Positions 18,901-26,415 of a stretch of 64,000 bases of DNA are shown here, piece after piece. The DNA is from an uncultured Fibrobacter sp. (GTDB taxonomy: Bacteria > Fibrobacterota > Fibrobacteria > Fibrobacterales > Fibrobacteraceae), in NCBI GenBank assembly GCA_946414075.1, contig CAMKNA010000003.1, positions 1 through 64,000 of the forward strand, in the 5' to 3' direction. Position 1 is the first letter of the stretch; every line of letters starts with the position of its first letter. Below the pieces are notes generated by a model. That model did no database searches. It saw only the letters and a program-made list of their open reading frames with translations, and was not told where the DNA came from. The position numbers and the translations under genes were made by a program.

Positions 18901-21163
18901 CATTGTAGAGATTTACCTGCCTAAGGGAATCGCTTGCAGCGTTTGTCGCGTAACAACTGTTGAGGGCAGACTCGAAGCCAGACTGGCCCCAGGTAGTGAT
19001 GCTTGCGGCACAGCCCTTGGTGGCATAACTTGCATAGTCGTCAAAGGGCGTGCACACCGGGTCGTCGACCAGGAACTTGGATCCGTCGCAACCATGGTCG
19101 CTCGGTTCCCATATGCTATAACAGTCGGTCATTACGCCTTCGGCACAGTTGAACTCCCTTTCATAGGGTAAAGAACTAGATACCGTACCATTGGCCTTAA
19201 ACCAAGGAGTCACACCGCAAACAGGGCGGTAATCGTCACTTCCCTTCTTGCAATAGGGAGAACCTGTTGCAACATTTGCCGTCATATCGTAATTGTATCC
19301 ATTGTAGGTTCCGGCGCCCACATCATAGAAAACGTCGCCGCCTACATAATAGGCACCGACAGAAACAGGCGAACTGAATTTTCCACCCATCTGGTCGTTG
19401 GCGGGATCCGGTTTGAAAACATAATATCCTGACCCATGACATCCATTGCCACCATGGCTATTATCTGAACGGACACCGACCAATCGTATTTGCCGTTGCT
19501 GGTCGGTAACAGTGCTTTTCAGGACATACCAGTCCGATAGCTCGTAGAGGCCAAAATTCACATCTGTCGTGCCCCCCGTGTAGTAGATAGCGTATTTCTT
19601 TTCGGCGTCCGTAACGGCCGGATAGGGCTTATGAGAACCACCACCCCAGTTTTCCCAACCGCGTGAATACAGCACATAATATGCTGAAGGGCTCCAATCC
19701 TTCCAATGAGGGCTCCCCCAAGTTCCGCAGATATTCTTTTGTGACGATGGTATTGTATAGTTTTCTGGCTGGCCGTCCGCACAAGTGCCGGAGCCTTCGG
19801 CATATACCCCAATGCTCCACTCGTCATTAGAGGAAATTTTTTTACCGTCGGGGCAATACTTTTTATAATTGCTGTTCTCCGTGAAACTCTTACTCCTTAA
19901 GGTGCTGTTGTAGGTTGACAGGGATAAGGCACTCGAGATGAAAATCATATCGGAAGCCGAGTCACCAAGAATAATTTTGTCGTAGGAACTTTGGTTGTCG
20001 CTGGAGTTCGTCAGTCGCGAACCTGCGCAGCTGGTGAGAACCCCTTTTTCTGGATAGTTGTTCCAATTCCCTGTACAGGATTCTGTCCGAAGTAGTTGCC
20101 CATTCGTTTCCCAATAGGTTGAGTACACATTGCACATGCAGCCAAACTTTTCCACCGAACCGTACCACAGGTTCTGGGGGCCGGGCATCCACACATTTCC
20201 ATTTACCAAAAACAAATCCGAGGTACCCTTGGAGACGATGGCTCCGGAATCAGAGACGCAAAGATTGCCTCCGATTCTTGTCGCACGGTCACTAGCGTTC
20301 TGGGCCGTCTGGTAAAAACCGTTCACGGTCATGTTTCCGTCAATAATCATGGAACCCGTACCGGTGTGTTTTCCATCCCCGTTGAAATAGACGCTACCAT
20401 TGGCCCGTTTGATAAGCCCGTCAAATTCGCCACCTACATAAAGGTCGGTCGTGGTTATACCGTTGTTCTCTATTGAGGCATTTCCGCCGATACAGGCGGT
20501 CTGCCCCACCGTCAGGTCATTTCCAGATAGGGTTGCATTTCCTGTCACAATCCAGTTTTTCTCTACGACAGGCGGGTTTCCGCTCCAGTTTCCGTTCACC
20601 ACGCCCGAAGTCATTGTCACCTGTCCTGCAGAGGTATAGGAGCCGCCATAATAGGCAAAGTCGAAGTCAATGGTATGGTGGAACTGCATCTGTGGCACCG
20701 TAACACGGTACAGCCCGTCCACATTGAGAATGGCAACTTCGTTGTGGCGCGATCCGTTGCGGGCTTCTCCGCTAGACAAAATTTTCAGCTTGTATGTAGA
20801 ACTTTCGGTGTTCACACCGGTGAGCCATACATGGTAGTTTTGTCCTTGACGCTGAAGGGCGCGGAGCCTTCCGTCTAAATTTATGGGAATGCGGGGGTTA
20901 TTGTTCAAGTACTGGCGAACAAGAGCACCCACATCGTTGGCATGGAATGTCATCCAGGCGCGGGTATTCTCAATACCGGCAATGGAACTCTGGTAGGCTT
21001 CGCGCTGCAGCATGCGGCTCGCGCTGGATCGGCCTTCACTGGTAATCCACTTGTAGGTGGCCGTGGCAGCGATGGTGGCCACCAGCATGAACAGCATCAC
21101 GGTGATTAAGGACACACCGGATTTTCTCATTGCGCACTTCTCGTTTTTCATTCCAAACTTCAT
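12974..21163 (-). CDS. Giant PilX-like tip pilin-adhesin 1
   Basis: 2729 residues. A prepilin-like N-terminus (MRKSG then VSLITVMLFMLVATIAATATYKW) without the usual Glu5 resembles PilX/GspK, the pilus-tip pilin. Residues about 190-330 hold repeated VGGNASI/IDGNMTVNG strands like a beta-helix. Cys-rich domains follow, with an InlB-B-like repeat (NYWKCENNGG ... YAHFGEVD) and a lectin-like sandwich (GFLLHSNAEGTEFLMLNVF). From about 1990 on, Ig-like modules repeat (APTFSCKTGLKATIGE ... HDCSVKFTAAS). The last 94 residues (2636-2729, ending KWKFNNW) are a distinct tail starting right after the shared FTAxSS junction. It probably caps a type IV pilus and binds a surface. AGGAGGG precedes the ATG; last gene of a four-gene operon. 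Confidence 0.8.
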   Translation of the reverse strand: MKFGMKNEKCAMRKSGVSLITVMLFMLVATIAATATYKWITSEGRSSASRMLQREAYQSSIAGIENTRAWMTFHANDVGALVRQYLNNNPRIPINLDGRLRALQRQGQNYHVWLTGVNTESSTYKLKILSSGEARNGSRHNEVAILNVDGLYRVTVPQMQFHHTIDFDFAYYGGSYTSAGQVTMTSGVVNGNWSGNPPVVEKNWIVTGNATLSGNDLTVGQTACIGGNASIENNGITTTDLYVGGEFDGLIKRANGSVYFNGDGKHTGTGSMIIDGNMTVNGFYQTAQNASDRATRIGGNLCVSDSGAIVSKGTSDLFLVNGNVWMPGPQNLWYGSVEKFGCMCNVYSTYWETNGQLLRTESCTGNWNNYPEKGVLTSCAGSRLTNSSDNQSSYDKIILGDSASDMIFISSALSLSTYNSTLRSKSFTENSNYKKYCPDGKKISSNDEWSIGVYAEGSGTCADGQPENYTIPSSQKNICGTWGSPHWKDWSPSAYYVLYSRGWENWGGGSHKPYPAVTDAEKKYAIYYTGGTTDVNFGLYELSDWYVLKSTVTDQQRQIRLVGVRSDNSHGGNGCHGSGYYVFKPDPANDQMGGKFSSPVSVGAYYVGGDVFYDVGAGTYNGYNYDMTANVATGSPYCKKGSDDYRPVCGVTPWFKANGTVSSSLPYEREFNCAEGVMTDCYSIWEPSDHGCDGSKFLVDDPVCTPFDDYASYATKGCAASITTWGQSGFESALNSCYATNAASDSLRQVNLYNGYLVVRISSSNSNYTPDANNPLNGRFIIIVDNKLGPGQNGLPKTTSDSRVFLYLNNGASYLQKELEHYFIYINNSSQKIESSNLKLTGTLYSRAASCATVNFQSSTLTFDKPLVDDLTTAGVINNCTDPNNGNGGGEGEGGEQGQQQVEIVEGGPDSYYISMAPQLAVRLESQSESSESLPVGNNAAETLDPSFIVLPRVIYLPRDAYGKLSDYYSIVPLNGADLDPEDVTVQCSNGLRTETDLYDGALIDKKVYTCVAKAAGYSDIPFWVAVNGELRGTPQVSFVEGVQEMGTTGTAHVHINLPARGSALTVLVGCPATMPPGWNYQLRSGGNIVNGTCVFEFQPGAASQQELFEVTTSNASNGTVVFQLLPGEGYALSAPFISELHVSNLATIVREDPTQEEIDAYCDIYPEDCPAAGHRALPEWPNCPLDTEWVAPVPSAEVIDTNNVWTAPAGGVGTINLEGKNISSCVIIIPMENNTLSRDTIVADHTYKLRAIAKARKSSIRVGFKGDVGTGKNPRIIIDANTRDTTCFYDDVKDSTSKTCIMDLYSGETVSVSIAKSDGQNTNFNYWKCENNGGNTCPTTEPITSAEYTSFTIKDNNAVVYAHFGEVDKHCFFDEFKQNGVECQTHVNEEYCIDKCGNASNSVCVGAVDANGSFTNSKWHLVEGSLDNIEDTYESVSIDNAASRSSNRSNREAVKVMSTVQAGLRGTLKALVQLPKATSSFGVTSPNIAKSGFLLHSNAEGTEFLMLNVFVNAAGKLEARLCPDAGTENCISTTPERNGSDLSVSTSSMVMVEATLSDTNTLELTVFSGNYYGTPDTYTSSIKLYNLPNSYGSRDHEYVGFGLADPNFKIYGIGWSSGDYGADECWDTYPTVKCSFSAVAASGVIPVETDVEPWLGHSGWFDTKSCTPVYYYDNGTDACSGSAGAEVSCPNTGYNFSLSGAGQHGYRDNNGVDVKAAKAWLSCISSDDQVIAWSAGTENRRAHCGMFWTGKFTECTNHANIGTLSSISSGGMEGTITLTGTINLRGSKLNITLENSNNSEIEVWLLSENDTWGADDYASSAVRFNGNSASFDVVEAFADGAQGFDPENVKQVVVKNLGENAVSNVTVSSTCKNAVGISECEVAYNDLTGKWEVSADVSNKSKVSSYAVTGKVNSSDVVTSTSDPTEWNSGANGDRATWKIDHNPYESYQGSTFNFSASVTNASGETFSTTCTPAVTIGSISCSNYSASNIASGATWPAFNFKLNNCPQNSCEYEIWFDGSPLSGNNACTEGACSGTGGGSLSRTKSGNAEECTTDGGCSHSYEVRSTSTDKPFTPCEVSFKVNKKVSTEVTATCSVGGSLYQGQNIQLDVSNITNINSNVEMVWTFNGSTKTISCDATHCWNNEITAPTTAGTYSYSLSYNGAPVEGCSGTAVIAPVLDCAVSPSTVDQNASYTLTATRHANCWGCSYTYDSGTESNIEFNGSSTVSRSKTATTTGSKTLQFSCSCNNNVSGSCTAGLTINQSAPAFDCETNKSAPINTSIALTPQNLVGCGDGCSYTIAGTSVTGSGYTSGALPSFTGPSTSGAQSYAVSLTNSVGTTTHNCSVTWTAVNIPVTCGVSTHNYDISGEDAFYPSQSLYFMAKNNNNTNDSYSVSVYKDGSSLGSATLNSNSNWSNLYSIGTLSVGGPYTYTVKYGEQSLCSHTITVVDALGCSVDKSSIALGEKFRFTKTYPGSCWNSTFTATGGSGHGVTSPSECAGYYDVTPTAPGVYTYTFSVTNGSLGTASCSKTVTVNRVAPTFSCKTGLKATIGETGNVVIGLQNVTGCDEGGSYCYYSITGSSISQSGNGYTSGNLPAFTDGTVSVDGTSKSYTVRLTNSVGYTEHDCSVKFTAASSFPCNAGNSTAIAKETEREDNANSCTKYTMDGASSVQIGCWWAPETPVTVNIMKCDGTTTSISHPCTDWKGVDVGGPCTVYLQPEKKIKWKFNNW
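13259..13276 (-). repeat. Tail-junction site in giant gene 1
   Basis: TTTACCGCAGCTTCTAGC on the minus strand, encoding FTAASS. It matches the site in giant gene 2 (36281-36298) at 16 of 18 positions. The 7-base core TACCGCA is flanked by weak inverted arms (GAAGT / GCTTC). Similarity to giant 2 is strong before this point and lost after it. Confidence 0.6.
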
Positions 21164-21172
21164 GTTTCCCTC

Positions 21173-22612
21173 CTAGTCGCTGGGACCATTGCTGGGGGTG
21201 GGGATGACTAAATCAATCGTATTCGTTTCGCCCTTTTCGTTGTTCTTACCGCCACGGGCGACTTCCAGGAACAATCTCATTGCCTTGACATTTTTCTTTT
21301 CTTTAATGGGGACTCCCCCAAGCGAACCATCGGCCATTAAGTACGGCAACTTTTTAAGCCGCAGATCCTTGATGGTAATGGCTCCCTGCGATGCCAGGGG
21401 CGAATAGAAAGCGAAGGTAAAGGTGATACACGCATTGTCAACAGTGTCCGGAACGGTGAACCGCATAACCCTATCCCCATCGCCATTTTTTGCATCTAGT
21501 GGCGGGAAGAACATAAAGTCGTCTATCAACACCAGTCCATTTTTTTTTGGTTTCCCCCCGGTTTCAAAGTTCCGGAAACCTACGGACATGTGGTCCCTTC
21601 CAGGAATGAACAGAAGGCTCCTGTCAGAAGCGCTGGGCGGCAACGTCATGCTGAAAGAAAGTTCGTATTCAACATTGCGCACCAATCGCAGATGCCCCCC
21701 TTGGGTTTCGCAATAAGAGCTCCACGAAGCTACGGGGTTATTGACGGGGTTTGTGGCCACGAGTTGGTTTATCTTACGATCAACTTCGGGCAACAGGTGG
21801 TCGTTGGCTGGTCCAGGTTCGTTGGTCCAGTTCGAGAAGAACGGTCCATTGGGGCCGCCTATCTTCTGTTCTGCGCCGCTGGCTCCAATTTCGCCCAATC
21901 CGTTTGCCACGCTCACATTTTCGTAGCCTGCTTCTTTCCGGGGAATAAGGCTGAAGGTTTCGCCGTCAGAAGAAGGAAATAGCTGTTCCATGTTGCCCGG
22001 CTTGACCGGGTCCAACTTGAATGTTGTCACTCCAGACGCGATTTCTACCGCATGAGCCTTGGCATCCTCTCTCGATTCGTCCGTGGAACCGCATTCGGAG
22101 GCTCCTGCAATCGTTCGACAAGTACGCTTCAAAATGTTGTTTTCCACATACCAGTGGGCCTCTTCCACCGCCTGGTAGCGCCCATCGTCGTCGAATCGAA
22201 CATACCGGATGAAAACGGAATCAAAGGCTGCGTATTTCGTAGGGCAGTTTGCGTCATCTTTAGAACATATTTCAAAAGACGAGTAATCCTTCTTGTCGGC
22301 GTCGGCATTGGCAGGATCCATGTACACTTCAGAGCGAAGGGTACCAAACTTGTCGCCCCTTTTTTCGCCATTTGCAGCTTGTGCATCTCCGGATTCTTTC
22401 GAATTTTTCGAGCCAATCTGCGAGATATCCGACTTCAACAGCATGGCCACATTCTCCGACTCCTGGTTGGCGCGGAGTATGTTTTGCGTACGCACCCGGA
22501 ACTTGGTGGAGTCAGAGAACGCACGGCCTGCGATAATGACGATAGAGGCCAAAAGGCCCATGTAGACCAAGAGTTCCATGAGGGTGAAACCCGCTTTCTG
22601 CCGCCTATTCAT
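21173..22612 (-). CDS. PilW-like minor pilin, operon 1
   Basis: 479 residues with a class III prepilin leader (MNRRQKAG cut before FTLMELLVYMGLLASIVIIAG, Glu5 present), typical of PilW/GspJ, the third subunit of the pilus-tip complex. It is about twice the usual length: after the pilin part comes a C-terminal beta domain (YELSFSMTLPPSASDRSLLFIPGRDHMSVGF ... CITFTFAFYSPLASQG). The ATG overlaps the preceding stop as ATGA, and the giant gene follows 9 bases later. A close homologue of the same layout is at 27620-29044. It would sit between PilV- and PilX-like subunits in the tip. Confidence 0.8.
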   Translation of the reverse strand: MNRRQKAGFTLMELLVYMGLLASIVIIAGRAFSDSTKFRVRTQNILRANQESENVAMLLKSDISQIGSKNSKESGDAQAANGEKRGDKFGTLRSEVYMDPANADADKKDYSSFEICSKDDANCPTKYAAFDSVFIRYVRFDDDGRYQAVEEAHWYVENNILKRTCRTIAGASECGSTDESREDAKAHAVEIASGVTTFKLDPVKPGNMEQLFPSSDGETFSLIPRKEAGYENVSVANGLGEIGASGAEQKIGGPNGPFFSNWTNEPGPANDHLLPEVDRKINQLVATNPVNNPVASWSSYCETQGGHLRLVRNVEYELSFSMTLPPSASDRSLLFIPGRDHMSVGFRNFETGGKPKKNGLVLIDDFMFFPPLDAKNGDGDRVMRFTVPDTVDNACITFTFAFYSPLASQGAITIKDLRLKKLPYLMADGSLGGVPIKEKKNVKAMRLFLEVARGGKNNEKGETNTIDLVIPTPSNGPSD

Positions 22613-23208
22613 CGTATCACCCCCGAAACCGATATGGACTGATTGGGTATTGGGTTACCTTCAGCATCATTCTTGCATTTGAAGCACCAGCTAACAATCA
22701 CCTCAACCTGCTTTGCAAACACATGAGAGACACATTTGTTGCCCGCCGCGTTACAATCTTCTCCTAAGAGTTTGCTGCCAGTCTTAACCATGTAGTCGTC
22801 ATCACCAGAAAACTTCGATTCTACAGTGTAGGTGATAGTCATCTCGTTTTGCACTATACCGGGCTGAGCCTCCCATGTCTTTGTGATGCTCCGTTGTTCT
22901 GCATGCAAGTTGCCGGATTCATCTTTGGTAGCGAAACTCCAGGTTCCGTCACCGTTGTCTATCATGTGAGCATCCGCGAAAGAGGCAAGCCCGTTTGCAT
23001 CATATTCGGCAATTATATCTTGCGCAACCATGGTAGCGCCATCGCGCCCGCGAATGCGCAACAGGGCCTCGCGGTTACCCTTCTGCAGGTTGGATACAGC
23101 CACATACAGAATACCCAGCACCATGGACGCAACTACAATCTCCATAATGCCGATGCCGCGCTTGCGACGGTATCGGATGTTGCCTTCAGGTGTGCATTGT
23201 GCGAACAT
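22609..23208 (-). CDS. PilV/GspI-like minor pilin, operon 1
   Basis: 199 residues. Basic leader RYRRKRGIG, cut before IMEIVVASMVLGILYVAVSNLQKGNREALLRIRGRDGA, resembles PilV/GspI. The rest is a beta-rich pilin head with one Cys pair (CNAAGNKC) and a second (WCFKC). It likely joins the initiating tip complex with the GspH- and PilW-like partners. The start lies 9 bases after the previous stop with GGGGG upstream, and the stop overlaps the next ATG. The N-terminal half is almost identical at DNA level to the gene at 27102-27623, while the heads differ. Confidence 0.8.
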   Translation of the reverse strand: MFAQCTPEGNIRYRRKRGIGIMEIVVASMVLGILYVAVSNLQKGNREALLRIRGRDGATMVAQDIIAEYDANGLASFADAHMIDNGDGTWSFATKDESGNLHAEQRSITKTWEAQPGIVQNEMTITYTVESKFSGDDDYMVKTGSKLLGEDCNAAGNKCVSHVFAKQVEVIVSWCFKCKNDAEGNPIPNQSISVSGVIR

Positions 23209-23217
23209 CGCAACCCC

Positions 23218-23793
23218 CTATATCCCTGTCCAGAGACAGTCTTCAAAACTCATGAGCGGCGAAAAGTTGTTTTGATTGCTGGCTTTGGCGGCAGCCCCGC
23301 GAATTTCGCGGTTCCCATACTGCACGGCGAAGAACCCCTCGGTAGGCGCAGCCGAAAGCCCTTGCTTGGGAATGAATTCCGCGCCGTTGGTCGCAAAGTT
23401 TGTGTTTCCGATGGCTTCGGCATGGCAAGTCGCACCGGATATGACTCTGCAAGCGCCCTCCAGTATAAGGGTGTCAATCGCACCGGTCGTGTTGGAACAC
23501 GAACCGTTATAGGCAATGAGCAATTTGGCGTTGTTCGGGTCCACCTTTACGCACAGTGTCGCGCTCAGACGGCGGGATTCGTTGGCGGTCCACTCCATGA
23601 AGGAGGCTATGTTGTAGGCGGCGTCCTTGGTACGGGCGTTGGCGATGGCGCTCTGGAACCCCGAGACGCCCATGCCCGAGAGAATGCCCATGATGGCGAT
23701 AACCAGCACCACTTCCGAGAGCGTCATGCCGGCCTTGCCATGCACATCCCGCATAAAACGGCAGTTCTTTAACATGTTCAAAATTCTATTCAT
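23218..23793 (-). CDS. GspH/FimT-like minor pilin, operon 1
   Basis: 191 residues from the ATG at 23793. The prepilin site is KAG before MTLSEVVLVIAIMGILSGMGVSGFQSAIANARTKDAA, like GspH/FimT pilins that start tip assembly. The head has two Cys pairs. The start is uncertain: the ATG at 23754 would give a shorter leader (MRDVHGKAG), but the DNA upstream is conserved with operon 2 at codon level, and none of the candidates has a strong ribosome-binding site. First gene of operon 1, with a structured leader. Confidence 0.78.
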   Translation of the reverse strand: MNRILNMLKNCRFMRDVHGKAGMTLSEVVLVIAIMGILSGMGVSGFQSAIANARTKDAAYNIASFMEWTANESRRLSATLCVKVDPNNAKLLIAYNGSCSNTTGAIDTLILEGACRVISGATCHAEAIGNTNFATNGAEFIPKQGLSAAPTEGFFAVQYGNREIRGAAAKASNQNNFSPLMSFEDCLWTGI

Positions 23794-23881
23794 AAGCAAA
23801 AAACACCCTACGACCAAAAACTGGGTGGGCACACCTCCCTAAGCCCGGAAACCCTGTTTCCCGTCCGGTCTAAAATAGCTT
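23640..23881 (-). repeat. Inverted repeat arm, pilin promoter and start, left copy
   Basis: Promoter region, leader and the first codons of the GspH-like pilin are repeated in opposite orientation at 26416-26660 with only scattered differences. The pair brackets the Rpn2-recombinase segment and makes a long inverted repeat on which inversion or gene conversion could act. Confidence 0.8.
23794..23881 (-). promoter_or_regulatory. Pilin operon 1 promoter and structured leader
   Basis: On the minus strand GCTATTTTA (likely -10 region) is followed by GGACGG, the hairpin GGAAAC-agg-GTTTCC, and a G-rich stretch ending GTAGGGTGTTTTTTGC just before the ATG. The copy at operon 2 keeps the hairpin stem and the flanking bases but changes the loop and the middle section, as expected of a functional RNA or operator. 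Confidence 0.45.
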
Positions 23882-23997
23882 TTTTTTTCAAAAAAAGTTC
23901 AAAATATTTTACAATGGGGCCGAAAACGGCGTAATTTTACAATTTAGGGCAAAAATGTGTGACTGGAGGGCGGAAATACGCTTATGGACAAGGAAAC

Positions 23998-24020
23998 GGG
24001 GTACTGCGGGCGGGTACCCC
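23998..24020. other. Hairpin in the gap between Rpn2 and pilin operon 1
   Basis: GGGGTAC / GTACCCC stem with a 9-base loop. The rest of 23882-24057 is AT-rich and then GC-rich non-coding DNA in which no further feature was recognised. Confidence 0.3.
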
Positions 24021-24057
24021 GCCGTTTTCTACGCGAGTGGTGCGTTAAATAACGATG

Positions 24058-24084
24058 CCCCCGCGGATTCACTTTCCACGGGGG
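24058..24084 (-). terminator. Terminator of Rpn2
   Basis: On the minus strand CCCCCGTGGA / TCCGCGGGGG stem with a 7-base loop; only a weak T-run follows (ATCGTTATTT). Confidence 0.55.
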
Positions 24085-24225
24085 TTGAATACCTCGCTAG
24101 GGAGCCTTGCTACACTTTGCTAGGAGATTCCCTGGCTTTCTCTGCAGCGATCTTCCGGGCTTTCTCGATCAGGTCGCTTGACACGCCAAGGGACTCCAGA
24201 ATACCAATCCCTTCAGCGCGACCTT
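24058..24225 (-). repeat. Rpn tail repeat, arm 2
   Basis: Inverted copy of 12724-12893: same CTTGGCGTGTCAAGCGA coding stretch, same AGGAATCTCCTAGCAA before the stop, same AGCAAGGCTCCCTAGC after it, and a related terminator stem. The two arms bracket pilin operon 1. Confidence 0.75.
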
Positions 24226-25072
24226 CAGCGCGTCCTTCAGCGCGTCCTTCTGCACGACCTTCTTCAAGACCTTCGGCACGGGCGTGCTTCTTCTCGACAT
24301 AGAGCTCGTAGTTGTGGTCGCTCATTCTCATAGCCTCGCTTACAAGGAATTCCTCTGTAAAAATACTCAATTTCGCCTTTTCTTGCAAGAGCGCAAACAG
24401 GGAATCCTCCGGAACGGGTACGGGACACTCGTTGTTCAACCCGTCGAACAAGCGAAGCCACTGAGCAAGCCGGCTGTTGTCGTTGCCATATTTGCCCTTC
24501 AGGAACTTGGGGATTTCCACCAGGGTGACAGTTTGTTTTTTGTAAAATTCCTCGTTTTCCTGATTTTTTAGGCGAATGCAGTGCCTATAGTTCTTCGACT
24601 CGGGGAACGCATCGAACATTTGGAGACTTATGAGATTGATCTCGCGGAGACTGTATTTTTCGCCCCTGACCCGGCTCGATACCGTGTGATTCGCCACATA
24701 GAGCACTAGGCGATCCTTAAACGAGGGGTCGTCTATGTGTTGCACTTCGAGAACTATGCGGTTGCGAACCTGGTCCTCGGCCACGATGTCCGAGATGATG
24801 TTCTTGCTGAAGGGGGCTATCACGGATGGATTCACGAAGGTGACTTTTTCGATGCAGTCTCCTCCGTCTAACTTTAGGACGGCGTTCAGGAAGTCTACGG
24901 TGATTTTCTCGTTCTCGGGATTCCCGAAAAGTAACTTGAAAATGACATCGTTATAGATATACATGTATTTATGGCGGGCTCGGTATTTTGCAATGCATGC
25001 GTGCACATCACCGCCGTTCTTGTGTGTTTCGCCAATGTCTTTGAGCATGGCTGCGTACTGATCTCTGTTCAT
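24110..25072 (-). CDS. Rpn-family PD-(D/E)XK nuclease / putative transposase (Rpn2)
   Basis: 320 residues from the ATG at 25072, chosen for its GGAGGAAACA ribosome-binding site; longer upstream readings have no such signal. The core has the Rpn start (YNDVIFKLLFG, about 40-50) and the catalytic set Asp95, Glu109, Gln111. It belongs to a different Rpn subgroup from Rpn1 and Rpn3. The C-terminus carries AEGR repeats and a tail (ESLGVSSDLIEKARKIAAE) almost identical to Rpn1. It is divergent from the recombinase gene and lies downstream of the pilin operon 1 promoter region. Likely a DNA endonuclease involved in recombination or phage defence. Confidence 0.82.
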   Translation of the reverse strand: MNRDQYAAMLKDIGETHKNGGDVHACIAKYRARHKYMYIYNDVIFKLLFGNPENEKITVDFLNAVLKLDGGDCIEKVTFVNPSVIAPFSKNIISDIVAEDQVRNRIVLEVQHIDDPSFKDRLVLYVANHTVSSRVRGEKYSLREINLISLQMFDAFPESKNYRHCIRLKNQENEEFYKKQTVTLVEIPKFLKGKYGNDNSRLAQWLRLFDGLNNECPVPVPEDSLFALLQEKAKLSIFTEEFLVSEAMRMSDHNYELYVEKKHARAEGLEEGRAEGRAEGRAEGRAEGIGILESLGVSSDLIEKARKIAAEKARESPSKV

Positions 25073-25117
25073 TGTTTCCTCCGATAGGATGCGGGCAGAG
25101 TTTGCCCAATGTGAAAA

Positions 25118-25140
25118 AAACACCCTTTTTGAGGGTGTTT
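25118..25140 (-). terminator. Hairpin with T-run in the Rpn2 leader
   Basis: AAACACCC / GGGTGTTT stem followed by further T on the minus strand, 46 bases upstream of the Rpn2 ATG. No minus-strand gene ends just upstream of it, so it may act as an attenuator of Rpn2. A second small stem (GGGCA / TGCCC) lies between it and the start codon. Confidence 0.4.
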
Positions 25141-25363
25141 CGGAGGTATTCTGAACGCTCGGGTAGAAGATAGAATAGTCGTGGATTTTGGCAAGATGAG
25201 AATTGTAAAAGATTTGTAAAAGAATCATGGGACGACAGTTGTGACACGCTATGCACACATAAATGAAGATTGAACTCACTTGCATTAGGACAAAATCAAT
25301 CCACGCGTGTATCTTAGTAGCGCCATTCCCGTGAGTGCGGATAATTTGTTTAGGAGGTGATTT

Positions 25364-26344
25364 ATGGAATGGAAGCGTTTGTCGGTGGTACAGCGGCACA
25401 AAAGTCGCGGGATAAAAACCTGGTATCTCCGGGAAAACTCCGGCGGGGTGATTTCGTACAGGTCGCTGGGGACAATTTGCAAGAAGGTGGCCGAGGAATG
25501 CCTGCAGAGACTTCTGGTGCTTCGCTTTGCCATGCCCGGAGAGGTGCTGGAGAGGGTGCCCATGGAAGGGGCTGTGCGGGAGTTTCTGGAACGGCCAAAC
25601 CTGAAAATGGGCAGCGTGGAACAGTACAGACGGATTCTGGAGCATTTTTCGAGATGGTGCAGATCCCAGCAGGTGGGAGACCTGCTTGCCATTGACGAGC
25701 GGTTGGCGCGGAAATACTACGCGTCGCTCCGGGGAAAGTCGGCGTGGCACTGTTGCCGCGTATGCGGGTGCTTTTTGAACTGGGTATATCGGGAGCACAG
25801 GGTGGAGCGCGTTCAGCCATTCAAGTTCGTGGACTTTAGGCGAGTAGCCAAGGTGGGGAGGGATTCCTGGAGCGTGAAGGAGGTGGACCGCATCGTGGCG
25901 GCGGCGCCCACGCGAGAGATGCGGATGCTCTGGGCGCTAATGGCCTATGCGGGGCTCCGGATTCACGAGGCGGCGGGGTTGCGGCAGTCCGATATTCTGG
26001 GAGACAAATTCCAGGTTATCGGAAAGGGCGACAAGTTCGCTGTGCTTCCCATAAGTGGGCGGCTGAAACGGGAACTGGCAAGGTTCGGAGGCCTAGGGGA
26101 CGGACTGAAAATCGACAAGCAGAAGTCCATACGGGAATTGAAGAAGGTTTGCCTGAAGCTCGGGATTACGGGCTGGGCGGCAAATCATAAGTTCCGGCAT
26201 AGCTTTGCAACAAATCTCGCGGCGGCAGGGTGCCCGGTAGCTATCGCCATGCGGCTTTTGCGACACAGTTCCAGCGCCATGACGCTGGATGTCTATACCC
26301 ATATCATGCCTGCTGACATGAGGGAGTGGGCGGAGAAGGTCTAA
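25364..26344 (+). CDS. Tyrosine recombinase (phage-integrase/XerC-Rci type)
   Basis: 326 residues. Core-binding domain at about 55-160 and catalytic domain at about 170-326 with all expected residues: Arg199 (AGLRIHEAAGL), Lys near 221-224, His275 and Arg278 (HKFRHSFATNL), His301 (LLRHSS) and nucleophile Tyr311 (YTHI). The first 35 residues resemble short Arm-type sequences (TWYLRENSGGVISYRSLG). GGAGGTGATTT gives an ideal ribosome-binding site. It stands between two inverted pilin operons, a setting like the Rci recombinase of plasmid shufflons. Codon use is more GC-rich (GCG, CGG) than in the pilin genes, which suggests separate origin. Recombination between the sites at 13259, 36281 and 36981 is inferred, not shown. 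Confidence 0.85.
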   Translation: MEWKRLSVVQRHKSRGIKTWYLRENSGGVISYRSLGTICKKVAEECLQRLLVLRFAMPGEVLERVPMEGAVREFLERPNLKMGSVEQYRRILEHFSRWCRSQQVGDLLAIDERLARKYYASLRGKSAWHCCRVCGCFLNWVYREHRVERVQPFKFVDFRRVAKVGRDSWSVKEVDRIVAAAPTREMRMLWALMAYAGLRIHEAAGLRQSDILGDKFQVIGKGDKFAVLPISGRLKRELARFGGLGDGLKIDKQKSIRELKKVCLKLGITGWAANHKFRHSFATNLAAAGCPVAIAMRLLRHSSSAMTLDVYTHIMPADMREWAEKV

Positions 26345-26415
26345 CCGAGCAAAAAACATGCCCAAATAATGCACACAATGCGCTGATTCCTTCATTCTAA
26401 AGGGAAAATACATAC

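Noticed and set aside
24110-25798. Longer start for Rpn2
   Set aside because: The extra 242 codons overlap the recombinase gene, contain the leader hairpin and low-quality protein; the ATG at 25072 has GGAGGAAAC.
25364-26344. Recombinase as sign of an integrated prophage or ICE
   Set aside because: No phage structural, conjugation or replication genes and no tRNA are nearby; the flanking DNA is two pilin operons.
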